DNA of 64,000 nucleotides from Eremothecium cymbalariae DBVPG#7215. Lineage: Eukaryota > Ascomycota > Saccharomycetes > Saccharomycetales > Saccharomycetaceae. Each line of letters starts with the position of its first letter. Position 1 is the first letter of the stretch. Position numbers and translations under genes: made by a program. Location of the stretch: assembly GCF_000235365.1 (NCBI RefSeq), contig NC_016453.1:1240001-1304000 (forward strand). The letters run 5' to 3'. Below the pieces are notes generated by a model. That model was not told the DNA's origin. It worked only from the letters and a program-made list of their open reading frames with translations, and made no database searches. Positions 41,019-51,798 of the stretch are shown here, one piece after another.

Positions 41019-41324
41019 ATGTGGGCTACGGAAGAGGCTCCGTCTCCGATAGGAACGCAACCTAACTATAACCTTCTTGAAAAAATGTCTTATAAACGAA
41101 GATTTCAGTCCGTTACCCCAGCTAGGTTTCCAGCTGCAGAGCGTATATATTACTACCAATTTCTTTCCTACTGTATGCCTATATTTGGTATTTTAATTAA
41201 TCCTGTTGGAACTATCTCATCCATATTGTTGCTCCACTGTACTGTGCGCTCTAACGCTGTACTCTTGGGTAGATTGTGCCACATTGTGAAGATAGGCCGC
41301 ATGCACAACTTCAATAATAATTGA
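41019..41324 (+). CDS. Orphan ORF of 101 codons between PAH1 and MME1
   Basis: I do not recognise this protein. It starts with an ATG in a good yeast context (ACAAACAAAATG) and is transcribed divergently from PAH1, 141 bp away. The first 45 residues are polar (MWATEEAPSPIGTQPNYNLL); residues 48-75 are hydrophobic and could form one membrane segment. No S. cerevisiae gene is known to me at this place. It may be a lineage-specific small gene or a chance frame. The rest of the gap (to 41750) shows nothing. Confidence 0.3.
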   Translation: MWATEEAPSPIGTQPNYNLLEKMSYKRRFQSVTPARFPAAERIYYYQFLSYCMPIFGILINPVGTISSILLLHCTVRSNAVLLGRLCHIVKIGRMHNFNNN

Positions 41325-41750
41325 TTACTCTACATAATTTTGACATATCAATCAATAAGCAACCAGGATATACGATTTTTACTGCTCGGGTTTAAATGGT
41401 ACAAGTGATGATGGTATCACTCCCTCGTAGAAAATTGTCCAAACGGATAATAATATCCAGTGCAGTCTATATTTGACGGTGTACACATACATACAATAAG
41501 TAAACTACAATATAAAAGCAGAAAAGGCTGCGGAAATAGTGAATGCAGACGGAGAAATGGGAATGCTAGGCGGTTTGAAAACCTAATGAGTTATATAGTG
41601 GGGATCTATGGAAAAGAAAAGCCTATCCAGTATTTACAAGTATCTTTTAGTTATATTATACAGAGCCCTATGTCTAAAAGGGCCTTTTAAGAAAAATGTG
41701 ATAATCCGCAGGCGAAATCCTCCTTCGTTCTATCTTAGTTGTTATTAGAA

Positions 41751-42836
41751 TCAGGTTAACTTTTTCGAAAGACCGTAGTTGTCCAGTGCCTTTAGAGTTG
41801 TTTGATATAGCAACAGCATTATGCTGCTTTGTATACTAGTCCAAATGAATCTTGGCCCAACACCGCTGAATATGCCTGATATGCCTTCGGTTTTGTAAAC
41901 CACAAGCATGCCACTGAGGATAGAGCTGGATAGTCTCAATGGTTTTACGGAGTTGAGTTGCGGAATACCATTAAGATTGGCTGTTGAATTCGGTATTTGA
42001 GTTTGTAGACGGGTTTTTATTACGTCTAGCGGAGTAGTGATTACTCCGCCCAAACCACCAGCAAGAGCACCAGCGACTATCTCACTTGAGATTGACAAAT
42101 CTTTATCGAGCGGCTTTCCCTCGATTGAGAAGGCCCATTTTCTGAACTTTTCGTAAAACGCAAATTGCAAAGCACTAAATGGAAGATCTCTCACCAGAGT
42201 GGCTTTGTAACCAAAAAACAATGTTTGAGGGCCTTCATTTTTAACAATTGTAAACACCGCATGTCTTAGATGACGATAATTGTAACCAGAATTAAAATGT
42301 GCATTATTGTATCTTCCTTGCAATTGCAATCTTGTCTTCAACACCTCACTTGGAACATAGACCACACTTGATACCAAGTCGCCCAAAAATCCTGCAATTA
42401 AATGGGTGGTTGTCTCATTGACTTGCCACTTTTCAATCATTTCCCGTTTAATGTATTCGTAAGTCCCAAAAAATATTGCTGCACTAGGAAAAGACCCCAG
42501 CATTGCTGCTGCATAACCTCCATATAAACCTCGTCTGAACCCTTCTTCTAAAGCGATGGATCGATAAGCGATCGCCATGTTTCTATACTTGACTACACTA
42601 GGCGCACCTTGCTGTCTAGTCTTCACAGTATCTAAAGAATACATAGCTGAATCTCCTATTGCTCCACCAACGCCACCAGCTACTATACATTGCAATACTG
42701 GGTTGTATTCAGCTCTGTCGGTACCTGATGCTGAACCGGATCCCCCATGAGAAGGCGCTCCATGGTCTCCGGGCGTGTGAGGATAATTGTCATGATGTGT
42801 ACCAACCACAGGTATCGAAGAAGTAAAATGAAGCAT
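41751..42836 (-). CDS. MME1: Mitochondrial carrier Mme1 (Mg2+ exporter family)
   Basis: A 361-residue mitochondrial carrier family protein (yeast YMR166C about 368), reported to export magnesium from mitochondria. It has three repeats of two membrane helices each. Carrier signatures are present: SLDTVKTR (Ser replaces the usual Pro), [11 protein letters not shown] and [11 protein letters not shown]. The first about 45 residues are His/Gly/Ser-rich and precede TM1. It lies in the inner membrane. The 315-bp gap to QRI7 (42837-43151) is their divergent promoter. Confidence 0.92.
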   Translation of the reverse strand: MLHFTSSIPVVGTHHDNYPHTPGDHGAPSHGGSGSASGTDRAEYNPVLQCIVAGGVGGAIGDSAMYSLDTVKTRQQGAPSVVKYRNMAIAYRSIALEEGFRRGLYGGYAAAMLGSFPSAAIFFGTYEYIKREMIEKWQVNETTTHLIAGFLGDLVSSVVYVPSEVLKTRLQLQGRYNNAHFNSGYNYRHLRHAVFTIVKNEGPQTLFFGYKATLVRDLPFSALQFAFYEKFRKWAFSIEGKPLDKDLSISSEIVAGALAGGLGGVITTPLDVIKTRLQTQIPNSTANLNGIPQLNSVKPLRLSSSILSGMLVVYKTEGISGIFSGVGPRFIWTSIQSSIMLLLYQTTLKALDNYGLSKKLT

Positions 42837-43151
42837 AAGATCGAAAAATTATAGTGTGGTTGGGGGTTGTGTTGCTCAGAGAGTATCTTTAAGATGCCTG
42901 GTTTTGTCTATTTCCGTGATGTTAAATGGTGCATTTTTGTTCATTAGTTTGTAGAAATAAGATCAAAAACATTTTTCTTAGTCGAGATTGGTGGAGATGG
43001 ACAATTTTTCACCTTCATCATCCCAGCTGTGTAATTTTAGTAGATATATAGTGTAGCCTCTCCTATTAGCAGATAGTACTGCCAAGAAGAAGTTGCAAGG
43101 GTTTTTGAAAATACCTTGAGGTGCATCAATAATTATCGAATCCTTTGATCT

Positions 43152-44303
43152 ATGCTAAGGCGGTTCTATAACGGTGGAAGCTTGGTAAGGCGCGGATTCA
43201 AAGTTCTGTGCATCGAAACGTCATGCGATGACACATGTGTATCTGTTCTAGATAGGTTTAATCGGCAACAGCCTCTAAGGGTCCTTTGTCACTATAAAGA
43301 AACATTGGATAGTTTGGAAGATGGTGGTATAGTGCCTATTAAGGCCCATACGCACCATCAAATAGCTCTGGGCAAGCTGACGCAGAGGGCATTTAGAGAT
43401 GCTTTGGGTACCATAGACCTTGTATGTGTAACCAGAGGGCCGGGGATGGTTGGCTCACTTTCTGCAGGTATTTCTTTTGCTAAAGGATTGAGTGTTGCTT
43501 TGAATAAGCCTCTTATAGGAGTGCATCATATGCTTGGCCATTTACTGATCCCAAGAATGGAGAGTAATGGGGAGGGGGTCAAGTACCCGTTTTTGAGTTT
43601 ATTGGTAAGTGGTGGGCATACAATGTTGGTGCTTTCCAGGTCTGCTATTGAACACGAGGTATTGTGCGATACGATAGATATTGCCGTGGGAGATTCCTTG
43701 GATAAATGCGCCAGGGAGATTGGGATAAGAGGGAACATGTTGGCTAAGGAGATGGAATCATTTATAAATGAAGACATGGAACAAGCAAAGCTGTCTGATT
43801 CCATGAAAATTGGGTTGCCAAATCCACTCAGAAACAAGAATGATAGAGTTAACATGCAGGCCTTTTCGTTTTGCCCATTTGTAACTGCTGTTAAAAAAAA
43901 TCTTCCAAAGCCTCTACTTCAACTGAATATCCAGGAGAGACGTGAGATTGCATATAAAATCCAAGAGGGAATATTTAAACACGTAATAAGTCAGCTGAAT
44001 CTTGTTTTGAGACTCAATTCTGAAAAGTTATCAGACGTTAAGCAATTTGTTTGTTCCGGAGGAGTTAGCGCTAATCAGCGCCTGCGAACTAAATTAGAAA
44101 CGGAATTAGAGCATGATTTTGCTTCTTTTCATTATCCAAACATTGAACTGTGCACAGATAACGCAGTTATGATAGGATGGGCTGGCATAGAGTTGTACGA
44201 GAAGCACGGCCTGACGACAGGTCTAGGAGCTACTGCTATCAGAAAATGGCCCATAGATAAGATGCTAGATGTCCCTGATTGGGTTGTACCGGATAAAACC
44301 TAG
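43152..44303 (+). CDS. QRI7: Mitochondrial tRNA t6A synthase Qri7
   Basis: A 383-residue member of the Kae1/TsaD/Qri7 family, which alone with Sua5 adds threonylcarbamoyl to A37 of ANN-decoding mitochondrial tRNAs. The N-terminus (MLRRFYNGGSLVRRGFKV) looks like an import signal. Family motifs include CIETSCDDT, the metal-binding histidines in HHMLGHLL, SGGHTMLV, GDSLDKCAREIG and CSGGVSANQRLR. It is slightly shorter than the yeast protein (about 407). Position matches YDL104C. Confidence 0.96.
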   Translation: MLRRFYNGGSLVRRGFKVLCIETSCDDTCVSVLDRFNRQQPLRVLCHYKETLDSLEDGGIVPIKAHTHHQIALGKLTQRAFRDALGTIDLVCVTRGPGMVGSLSAGISFAKGLSVALNKPLIGVHHMLGHLLIPRMESNGEGVKYPFLSLLVSGGHTMLVLSRSAIEHEVLCDTIDIAVGDSLDKCAREIGIRGNMLAKEMESFINEDMEQAKLSDSMKIGLPNPLRNKNDRVNMQAFSFCPFVTAVKKNLPKPLLQLNIQERREIAYKIQEGIFKHVISQLNLVLRLNSEKLSDVKQFVCSGGVSANQRLRTKLETELEHDFASFHYPNIELCTDNAVMIGWAGIELYEKHGLTTGLGATAIRKWPIDKMLDVPDWVVPDKT

Positions 44304-44380
44304 TATAGAAATACATTAAATGCTACAAAAACCTTGTAAATATTGAAAATAATGTTGGAGGGTGGGAAGTCAAGTCAGTG

Positions 44381-45529
44381 TTATGCCAAGAAAGAATCAG
44401 TAATTTTAAATTTTTTAATTAGGACTTTCCATGTGGGCATATCCATTTGGAATATGAGATGTTTTTGAGAGGCATCACTTCTTCGTTGTCGTTCAATTTC
44501 CCTTTCTTTTGGGTCAGTTGGTAACGGCTCTTTAGGTCGTATAGCTGGATAGCCGTTTTCATCATCTTCTAGAACGAGACGGCCCTCCTTTATCAAGAAA
44601 CTTGTATAGAATAGATGTTCGATCGATCTGGAGTAGGAATTTGGATCTATAATAAATTTAAACAAACTGATTTGGTTATAACCATTTTTTTCCAGTAGTA
44701 CTTTAAAGCATTTCTTCACCTGCTCGGGAGTCGTTTCTTCCTGATTAACACTTAATGTCTCCTTTGTTACTGTATCAGCAGTGATCTTTTCACCAATATT
44801 TTCAGCAGGTCTTCTCTGGCTAGCAACACGCTGCTTCTTTTGGACAGCAAGTGGACCTAACATGTGATCTACAACCGTCGGGGACTTACTTAAATGTTGG
44901 AAAAGTGCGCCCATTCTGAACCAGTTGAATTGATTGAAATCATCGTAAACTTCAAATTGCTTTAAAAACGCACTACGAAGTTTATTCTGCTTGAATTGAT
45001 GGTTTGATGTAGAATCTACGCCAGCGTTCACTCCTTCATCTCCTTCATCTCCTGCATTCTCTTCATCTTGTTCTTGTTCTTCATTATCATTATCTGTTGG
45101 CACAGATTGAGCTTCCCCACGGAGCTCGCTAAAAAAATCAACTAACATATACCTTTTAGCTGAATTAATAATATCATCGACCTTTAATACTTTACCTGCA
45201 TCCGTCAACTTTAAATTACGAACACTAATACTGGCCAATTCACTAACATTCATAACAGCATGCGAATCTTGAGCGTACAGAGAATTAATATTTAGGTCCA
45301 AGTCCCCTGCCTTTCTAAACAATAAATTTACCTCCTTTAACCGCTGCATGGCAACAGATATATCACCAGTTCTAGACACGGCAGCTCGGTCTTGAATTAC
45401 TTCATTTTCGAAATCACGATAACCTTGCAGAATTTGAAATTCCTTCCCAAACGCACCTTCCACAACCTCCTCTCCGACACTATCTGTAGCTATACGTCTT
45501 TTTTTTACCGTTGGCAACTCATCAGTCAT
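44381..45529 (-). CDS. NSE4: SMC5-SMC6 complex kleisin Nse4
   Basis: A 382-residue protein (yeast 402), the kleisin subunit bridging the heads of Smc5 and Smc6, essential for chromosome repair. Conserved regions are QGYRDFENEV, the N-terminal helix-turn-helix part, NQFNWFRMGALFQHLSKSPTV, TPEQVKKCFKVLLEKNGYNQISLFKFIIDPNSYSRSIEHLFYTSF (split across about residues 265-310) and the C-terminal QMDMPTWKVLIKKF winged-helix end. An acidic stretch (EEQEQDEENAGDEGDEG) sits in the middle. It is convergent with QRI7. Confidence 0.95.
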   Translation of the reverse strand: MTDELPTVKKRRIATDSVGEEVVEGAFGKEFQILQGYRDFENEVIQDRAAVSRTGDISVAMQRLKEVNLLFRKAGDLDLNINSLYAQDSHAVMNVSELASISVRNLKLTDAGKVLKVDDIINSAKRYMLVDFFSELRGEAQSVPTDNDNEEQEQDEENAGDEGDEGVNAGVDSTSNHQFKQNKLRSAFLKQFEVYDDFNQFNWFRMGALFQHLSKSPTVVDHMLGPLAVQKKQRVASQRRPAENIGEKITADTVTKETLSVNQEETTPEQVKKCFKVLLEKNGYNQISLFKFIIDPNSYSRSIEHLFYTSFLIKEGRLVLEDDENGYPAIRPKEPLPTDPKEREIERQRRSDASQKHLIFQMDMPTWKVLIKKFKITDSFLA

Positions 45530-45779
45530 AATGTAGCCTCCTATTTCTACCTTCAGAACCTAAATTAACTCGTCTAGATCTTACCTTCAGGATTTAAAAG
45601 TATCTTTAGCGCTTGTCGTTGAAATAAATGTTATTTTCTTTTTTGTCAATTTGCTGCCTACTCCGTCTGCATGATCCAAGTTATTGAACTTTTGAAAATT
45701 TTCCTTGCGATGAGGTTTGGTTAAACATCTTTAAGCACCTGTAATACAGCAGAAAAGTCCAGCTACTAAACATTTTCTA

Positions 45780-46937
45780 ATGTCTGGTAATCAATTTAGA
45801 ATAATCGTTGGTTCGTATGAACATAACTTGTTATGTTTGTCGCTAAATTTGGATATGAGTGAGCCGTTATTCACACCAATTTTCCACTTTCAAGCACACT
45901 CTTTAAGCATTAAATGTCTAGATATCTCAAGAAGATACCTTGTATCTGGTTCTAATGATGAGCATATCAAAATATATGACTTGCAGAAAAGAAAGGAACT
46001 GGGCACTTTGTTTAATCATAATGGGTCGATCACAAGTTTGAAATTTTCTAGAGCTAAAGATGTTGGTGGGAATGGCACGCCCCAAAATAATAAGTGGATG
46101 CTGTCAGCATCTGAGGACAACAAGATAGTTATTTGGAGAGTTAAAGATTGGGAAAATTTTGGTATACTCAAGGGTCATACGGGAAGGATTAATGATTTGG
46201 ATATCCATCCTTCGAATAGGGTGGCTGTAAGTGTTAGTGAGGATCATACAATCCGGTTATGGAACCTTATGACAGCAAAGAAGGCAGCGATTTTAAAACT
46301 CAAAAAATACAACCAAAATGGCAAGTTCGTGAGATGGTGTGGCAATGGAGAATTCTTTTTGGTAGCTTTAGCAAACAAGATCTTGTTATACAATACGGCT
46401 ACTGCCAAGGTTCACCGTGAAATTGACACTGGGAGAAAAACTGTAATGCATGTTGAGGTCGAGACCATCGATGATAAAGAGTTCGTCTGTGTTGGCCTAA
46501 ACGATGGTAATGTCCAATTTTGGGAAACTTCCAATCTATATAAGGATTTTAAGGAGGATGAACCACCCCAAGAACCAGTATTTTCCCTTCGTGGCCACAG
46601 TAACCGTGTTAAGGACTTCAAGTTTTATAAGAACGAATTCGGTCATTACTTGGTCACCATCAGTTCAGATGGTAAAGTGGTTGTATGGGATCTATCTATA
46701 AAAGATCAACTTGCAGTCTATGATTGCAGTGAACGGTTGAACTGCTTAGCGGTATGCAACGAAAGCGTTGAGAAGTATGACACAGTCAAGAAAAGAACCT
46801 TGGAGGCATCTGAATTTGATGAACAGAGTGAGGCAGAGGCAGACACTGAGGAATTGAAGCAAATCATGCTTGGCAGGCCAAAAAAGAAGAACAAAAGTAA
46901 AAAGAAAAAGAACAAGGTTTCCATAGAAATAGAATAA
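45780..46937 (+). CDS. MAK11: WD40 ribosome-biogenesis protein Mak11
   Basis: A 385-residue WD-repeat protein needed for 60S subunit assembly, where it interacts with Rlp24; the name comes from a requirement for killer-virus maintenance. Five to seven WD blades are visible, e.g. YLVSGSNDEHIKIYDL, WMLSASEDNKIVIWRV, VAVSVSEDHTIRLWNL and LVTISSDGKVVVWDL. It ends in a lysine-rich nuclear/nucleolar tail (KKKNKSKKKKNK). It is shorter than the yeast protein as I recall it (about 468). It begins the YKL021-025 block. Confidence 0.93.
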   Translation: MSGNQFRIIVGSYEHNLLCLSLNLDMSEPLFTPIFHFQAHSLSIKCLDISRRYLVSGSNDEHIKIYDLQKRKELGTLFNHNGSITSLKFSRAKDVGGNGTPQNNKWMLSASEDNKIVIWRVKDWENFGILKGHTGRINDLDIHPSNRVAVSVSEDHTIRLWNLMTAKKAAILKLKKYNQNGKFVRWCGNGEFFLVALANKILLYNTATAKVHREIDTGRKTVMHVEVETIDDKEFVCVGLNDGNVQFWETSNLYKDFKEDEPPQEPVFSLRGHSNRVKDFKFYKNEFGHYLVTISSDGKVVVWDLSIKDQLAVYDCSERLNCLAVCNESVEKYDTVKKRTLEASEFDEQSEAEADTEELKQIMLGRPKKKNKSKKKKNKVSIEIE

Positions 46938-47055
46938 GATTCTTGTGCCAGATTTATAGACAATTATATATATATTGATGTAGTAACTTAGTCATTATCG
47001 CTCAGAACCATTGACTATAGAGTGTTGCAGAAGCTTCCTATGACAAAAGCATTTT

Positions 47056-48213
<1,158 letters not shown>

Positions 48214-48267
48214 TCATTAAGTGAAAAACCTCTTAAAACTCCCTTTAAATACCCTGTAATCTTCCCT

Positions 48268-48275
48268 TGAGTCAT
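48268..48275. promoter_or_regulatory. Gcn4 site (TGAGTCAT) upstream of LYS1
   Basis: A match to the Gcn4 consensus TGASTCAT, 94 bp upstream of the LYS1 ATG. Gcn4 activates amino acid biosynthesis genes on starvation. A partial match to the Lys14 site (TCCCACGGA against TCCRNYGGA, one mismatch) lies at 48308-48316. Confidence 0.7.
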
Positions 48276-48397
48276 TATGTACATCAATACGCAAGTGCTC
48301 ATGAAATTCCCACGGAATTTCTGCTCGATGAATCCGGGGAAGTCAGATGCCGGAATTACTCAATTTCGGAAGACGCGGCAGAAGTTGGGATTCAATG

Positions 48398-48406
48398 CCG
48401 GGTAAC
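48398..48406 (+). promoter_or_regulatory. Reb1-type site CCGGGTAAC upstream of CDC16
   Basis: A Reb1 core in the LYS1/CDC16 divergent promoter, 126 bp upstream of the CDC16 ATG. It probably defines the nucleosome-free region there. Confidence 0.55.
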
Positions 48407-48531
48407 GGGATATGGAACAAAGCATTTTAGAAATCTTTAAGATATTTGTGGTGAAGTCCACATAACAAGCAATCCTATTGGGGGAGATAGTATAAAGGAA
48501 CAGGATATCTGGGTATTTTTGAAGTTAGATA

Positions 48532-50685
48532 ATGTCATCAGGGAACACTCCATCTCAACATGAGTCAACGTTGGCCATATCGCCTTTAGTGACAAATCGA
48601 GGTAGGTCACAACCTGAGCCAAGGCGGGTGACAATGGCATCATCGAATACAGGGACGGTAGGTGTAGGTGGAGGAGGGAGTGTAATGGGAGGGGGTGGGT
48701 CTACACAGACGCCTCGTAATCCGTTGAATAATAGTCCTTTGGTTCAGAAGACAACGACACATCTTGGGACTCCATATATTGTGGAAGGCGCACCTACATC
48801 AGGTCTGCTTGTTTCGATGTCTAAAAACGGGCTTTTTGGGCCTACGATTCCATCTACGTTGCGGAAGGTTAGTAACGTGAGAGAATATTCAGGTGTGAGC
48901 GATACTAATGGGAGTACTATTGAGGATAACGATCAATTTGGGATTGATATTACAGAGTTGTCTGCAGCGGAAAAGTTGCGGCTTTGGCGGCACGATGCGC
49001 TCATGCAGCATCACTATCGGACTGCAGAGTATATTGGAGATAAGGTATATTCAATGACACATGACCCTAACGATGCATTTTGGTTGGCACAGGTTTACTA
49101 CAATATGGGCCAGTATATTAGGGCAGTCGACTTGCTCTCTAGGGATGGTTTGGACGCGTCTAGCGTGATGTGCCGATATCTTGCAGCTTTGTGTTTAGTT
49201 AAGATGGAAAGGTACGAAGATGCATTAGACATTGTAGGTGAGAATAATCCGTTTAAGGATGAATCTGCGGAGCATGTGAGGAACCAAGATGGTGGAATTA
49301 AGTTGGAATCTTCTTTGTGTTATCTACGTGGTCAAATATACTCCGCTCAGAACAATCTCGAGCTAGCCAAAGAATGCTTCAAAGAAGCGGTTCAGGTAGA
49401 TGTAAAAAATTTTGAAGCATTTGATCATCTAGTATCCAATAATATGCTAACACCCGATGAGGAGACTGAGTTTGTTGCTACGTTGGATTTTACAGATCTT
49501 GACGATAATCAGGAATTGATTAAATGTTTGTATGCAACAAAATTGTCCAAATATGGGGATCTTACAAAGTTAAAAACTGCGCAATATTATTTAATTGACG
49601 AGTATGATTTAGGAGACAACAAGGATGTTCAAACCACGGAGATTGAACTACTCATCTTCCAGGGCAAGTACCTAGAATGCCTTGAAATGTGTGAGAAAGT
49701 ATTGGAACGCGATGAATTTAATTTCGATGTATTACCAACCTATATACAGTGCCTGTACGAATTAGGAGGAAAGAACAAGCTCTTCCTAGTCTCACATAAG
49801 TTGGCTGAAAGTTTCCCCAAAAGCTCTGTCACTTGGTTTGCAGTGGGTACATACTATTTTTCCATCAATAATATTCCAGAGGCTAGGAAATACTTTTCCA
49901 AAGCATCTGTACTAGACCCCAATTTTGGTTACGCTTGGTTGGGCTTTGCACATACTTATGCAGTAGAAGGTGAACATGAGCAGGCACTATCAGCATACTC
50001 AACTGCAGCACGTTTTTTCCCAGGCACACACTTACCGCATTTATATTTAGGAATGCAATATTCACGTATGGACACACTAACACTAGCAGAAGAATACTTC
50101 ATGATGGCCTACGATATCTGTCCGACTGATCCCTTACTATTAAACGAGCTTGGAGTTGTATACTTCAAAAAAATGGACTATCCAAGAGCAAAAAAATTCT
50201 TTAAAAGAGCTTGTGAGGCCATCAATTCACAGCAATCGGATGCATCATCTGTGGCCATATCCACATACTTAAACCTAGGCCATACCTACAGAAAATTGGA
50301 TGAGGACGAACGAGCATTGCATTGCTTTAAGACAGTATTGGAAAGGTGGAAACCTTCCGCAAACGTTTGGTGCGCGCTGGCAACTGTGTATTTAAAAATG
50401 AAAAAGCTACAAAAGGCTATAGATGCACTACACTCAGTCCTTGCAATGGATCCCAGCCACCAAACTGGCCAACAGTTGTTAAAAATTGCACTCGATGTTA
50501 ATGTGCACCTCCCGTTGGACAATGGCCATCCATTGATGGTGAGTGCCAAAATCAACGAAAATAGAACTTTTGGATCAAATGACAAAAAACGTTCTCTAGG
50601 TACTATCGATCCGGTAGTAATAGCAAAAAGGTTGAAACAGGGAAGTTTATCTTCGGATGAAGGCGATTCAATGGATATAGAATAG
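48532..50685 (+). CDS. CDC16: Anaphase-promoting complex TPR subunit Cdc16
   Basis: A 717-residue APC/C subunit (yeast Cdc16 840). After a low-complexity Ser/Gly-rich N-terminus (residues 1-70) come repeated TPR motifs from about residue 150 to 650, e.g. FWLAQVYYNMGQYIRAVDLL, FGYAWLGFAHTYAVEGEHEQALSAYS and HLYLGMQYSRMDTLTLAEEYF. The APC/C ubiquitinates securin and cyclins to drive mitotic exit; Cdc16 forms a homodimer in its TPR lobe. The shorter length reflects the N-terminus. Position matches YKL022C. Confidence 0.95.
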   Translation: MSSGNTPSQHESTLAISPLVTNRGRSQPEPRRVTMASSNTGTVGVGGGGSVMGGGGSTQTPRNPLNNSPLVQKTTTHLGTPYIVEGAPTSGLLVSMSKNGLFGPTIPSTLRKVSNVREYSGVSDTNGSTIEDNDQFGIDITELSAAEKLRLWRHDALMQHHYRTAEYIGDKVYSMTHDPNDAFWLAQVYYNMGQYIRAVDLLSRDGLDASSVMCRYLAALCLVKMERYEDALDIVGENNPFKDESAEHVRNQDGGIKLESSLCYLRGQIYSAQNNLELAKECFKEAVQVDVKNFEAFDHLVSNNMLTPDEETEFVATLDFTDLDDNQELIKCLYATKLSKYGDLTKLKTAQYYLIDEYDLGDNKDVQTTEIELLIFQGKYLECLEMCEKVLERDEFNFDVLPTYIQCLYELGGKNKLFLVSHKLAESFPKSSVTWFAVGTYYFSINNIPEARKYFSKASVLDPNFGYAWLGFAHTYAVEGEHEQALSAYSTAARFFPGTHLPHLYLGMQYSRMDTLTLAEEYFMMAYDICPTDPLLLNELGVVYFKKMDYPRAKKFFKRACEAINSQQSDASSVAISTYLNLGHTYRKLDEDERALHCFKTVLERWKPSANVWCALATVYLKMKKLQKAIDALHSVLAMDPSHQTGQQLLKIALDVNVHLPLDNGHPLMVSAKINENRTFGSNDKKRSLGTIDPVVIAKRLKQGSLSSDEGDSMDIE

Positions 50686-51073
50686 TCCCTGTATATTTAT
50701 GCAAGAATAATTTAAGTTTGGTGATTCTTCTCTTAACTTGAAAAAACCGTTAACTGCCCCTATCTAACTCCAAGGCGTTGTTCACTTATGCCGCAGAGCT
50801 ATGAATTCTTCCATACATAAATCTAACGTAGATCGCCAGACAGACATCTTCTTGGTAAATTCATTCCTCCCGGTAGCTGGCATCGAGGAGATCCCGTAAA
50901 TCCTTTTTTAGAAAAAATTTCAGATATATTTTCAGATTATTACGTATCTTATAGACAGAAAAATCTGAACACAAGAGTTGCGTACCCATTAACTGAAATT
51001 GGAAGAAAGCCTATATTTGTCCTTTAATGTTTAATACTAGATTACAATTTGAACTAAAAATCATTGAGACTTT
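50686..51073. other. CDC16 downstream convergent spacer
   Basis: An AT-rich spacer of about 390 bp between the CDC16 stop and the end of the broken ORF that follows. I see nothing else in it. Confidence 0.5.
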
Positions 51074-51636
51074 TTACTGTACTGATTTTTTCTCCCGCTT
51101 GTTTAACTCTGTGATTACCTCATTTGTTTTTTTGATGAGCTTAGCATTTCGGCAGTCCCTAGGTTGTTGGGAGAAGACGAGTCCAGAGGTATAATTTTTG
51201 CAGAGCTACGATTCTTTCGTTTTCTAGAGGGCCTGCGGCTCTTTAGCTTCAGAATTAGAGTTATTTGTAGATACCAGTATAGGACCAAGATTTGCCGTAT
51301 TCCGAACAACAGGGGTGTTGCAGGCATCTTTACTCCGGTTCAGATAGTTTTTTTTTGCTTGGGCTGCTTCTTCCTGTCATTCATATCCATCACTAGAGAT
51401 GGTCGAACTTCTCCTAATATTAGATCATCCAAACCATTTAAGAAGTTTGCAGAGTCCTGTCCTGTGTCGAATTTTGATGCTGATATTGCTCTCGTTTTAA
51501 GCGGTAAATTATGGGAAACATTTCTGGAATCTCGAAAACAACGAATTTTAGATAGTTTCAAGTTTCCATTATGACTGCATTCGCGCTTATGATCAGATAG
51601 CAAGAATTCCAATATCTCAGTGTTATCGTCTTGCAT
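51074..51636 (-). pseudogene. Interrupted ORF at the YKL023W (SKA1) position
   Basis: A frame starts at ATG 51636 (MQDDNTEILEFLLSDHKRE) and reads about 98 codons before TGA at 51340-51342, just after a run of nine A. Read one phase over, the next about 40 codons look protein-like (KNYLNRSKDACNTPVV...) up to a stop near 51240. The first phase then resumes with a basic/serine segment (SRKRKNRSSAK) to a stop at 51115. A further shift at a run of seven A gives a plausible charged end (EVITELNKREKKSVQ) stopping at 51074. Gene order and convergence with CDC16 match YKL023W, now called SKA1, a Ski-complex-associated protein in yeast. It may be a decayed gene, or intact with homopolymer sequencing errors. 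Confidence 0.5.
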
Positions 51637-51798
51637 ATTTCTTGGGGGTTTTGTGAAATTGTGGCTGAGGGTGGTACAAAAGTGGTACAGACAGAACTTG
51701 TCCATAAACAATTTATGTAGGTGTCACTCCAGTAATACGAAGCTCGCTGTCAAGAAAACCGACAAAAAATAAAAAGCCCTATGCAGGGACAAAACAAG

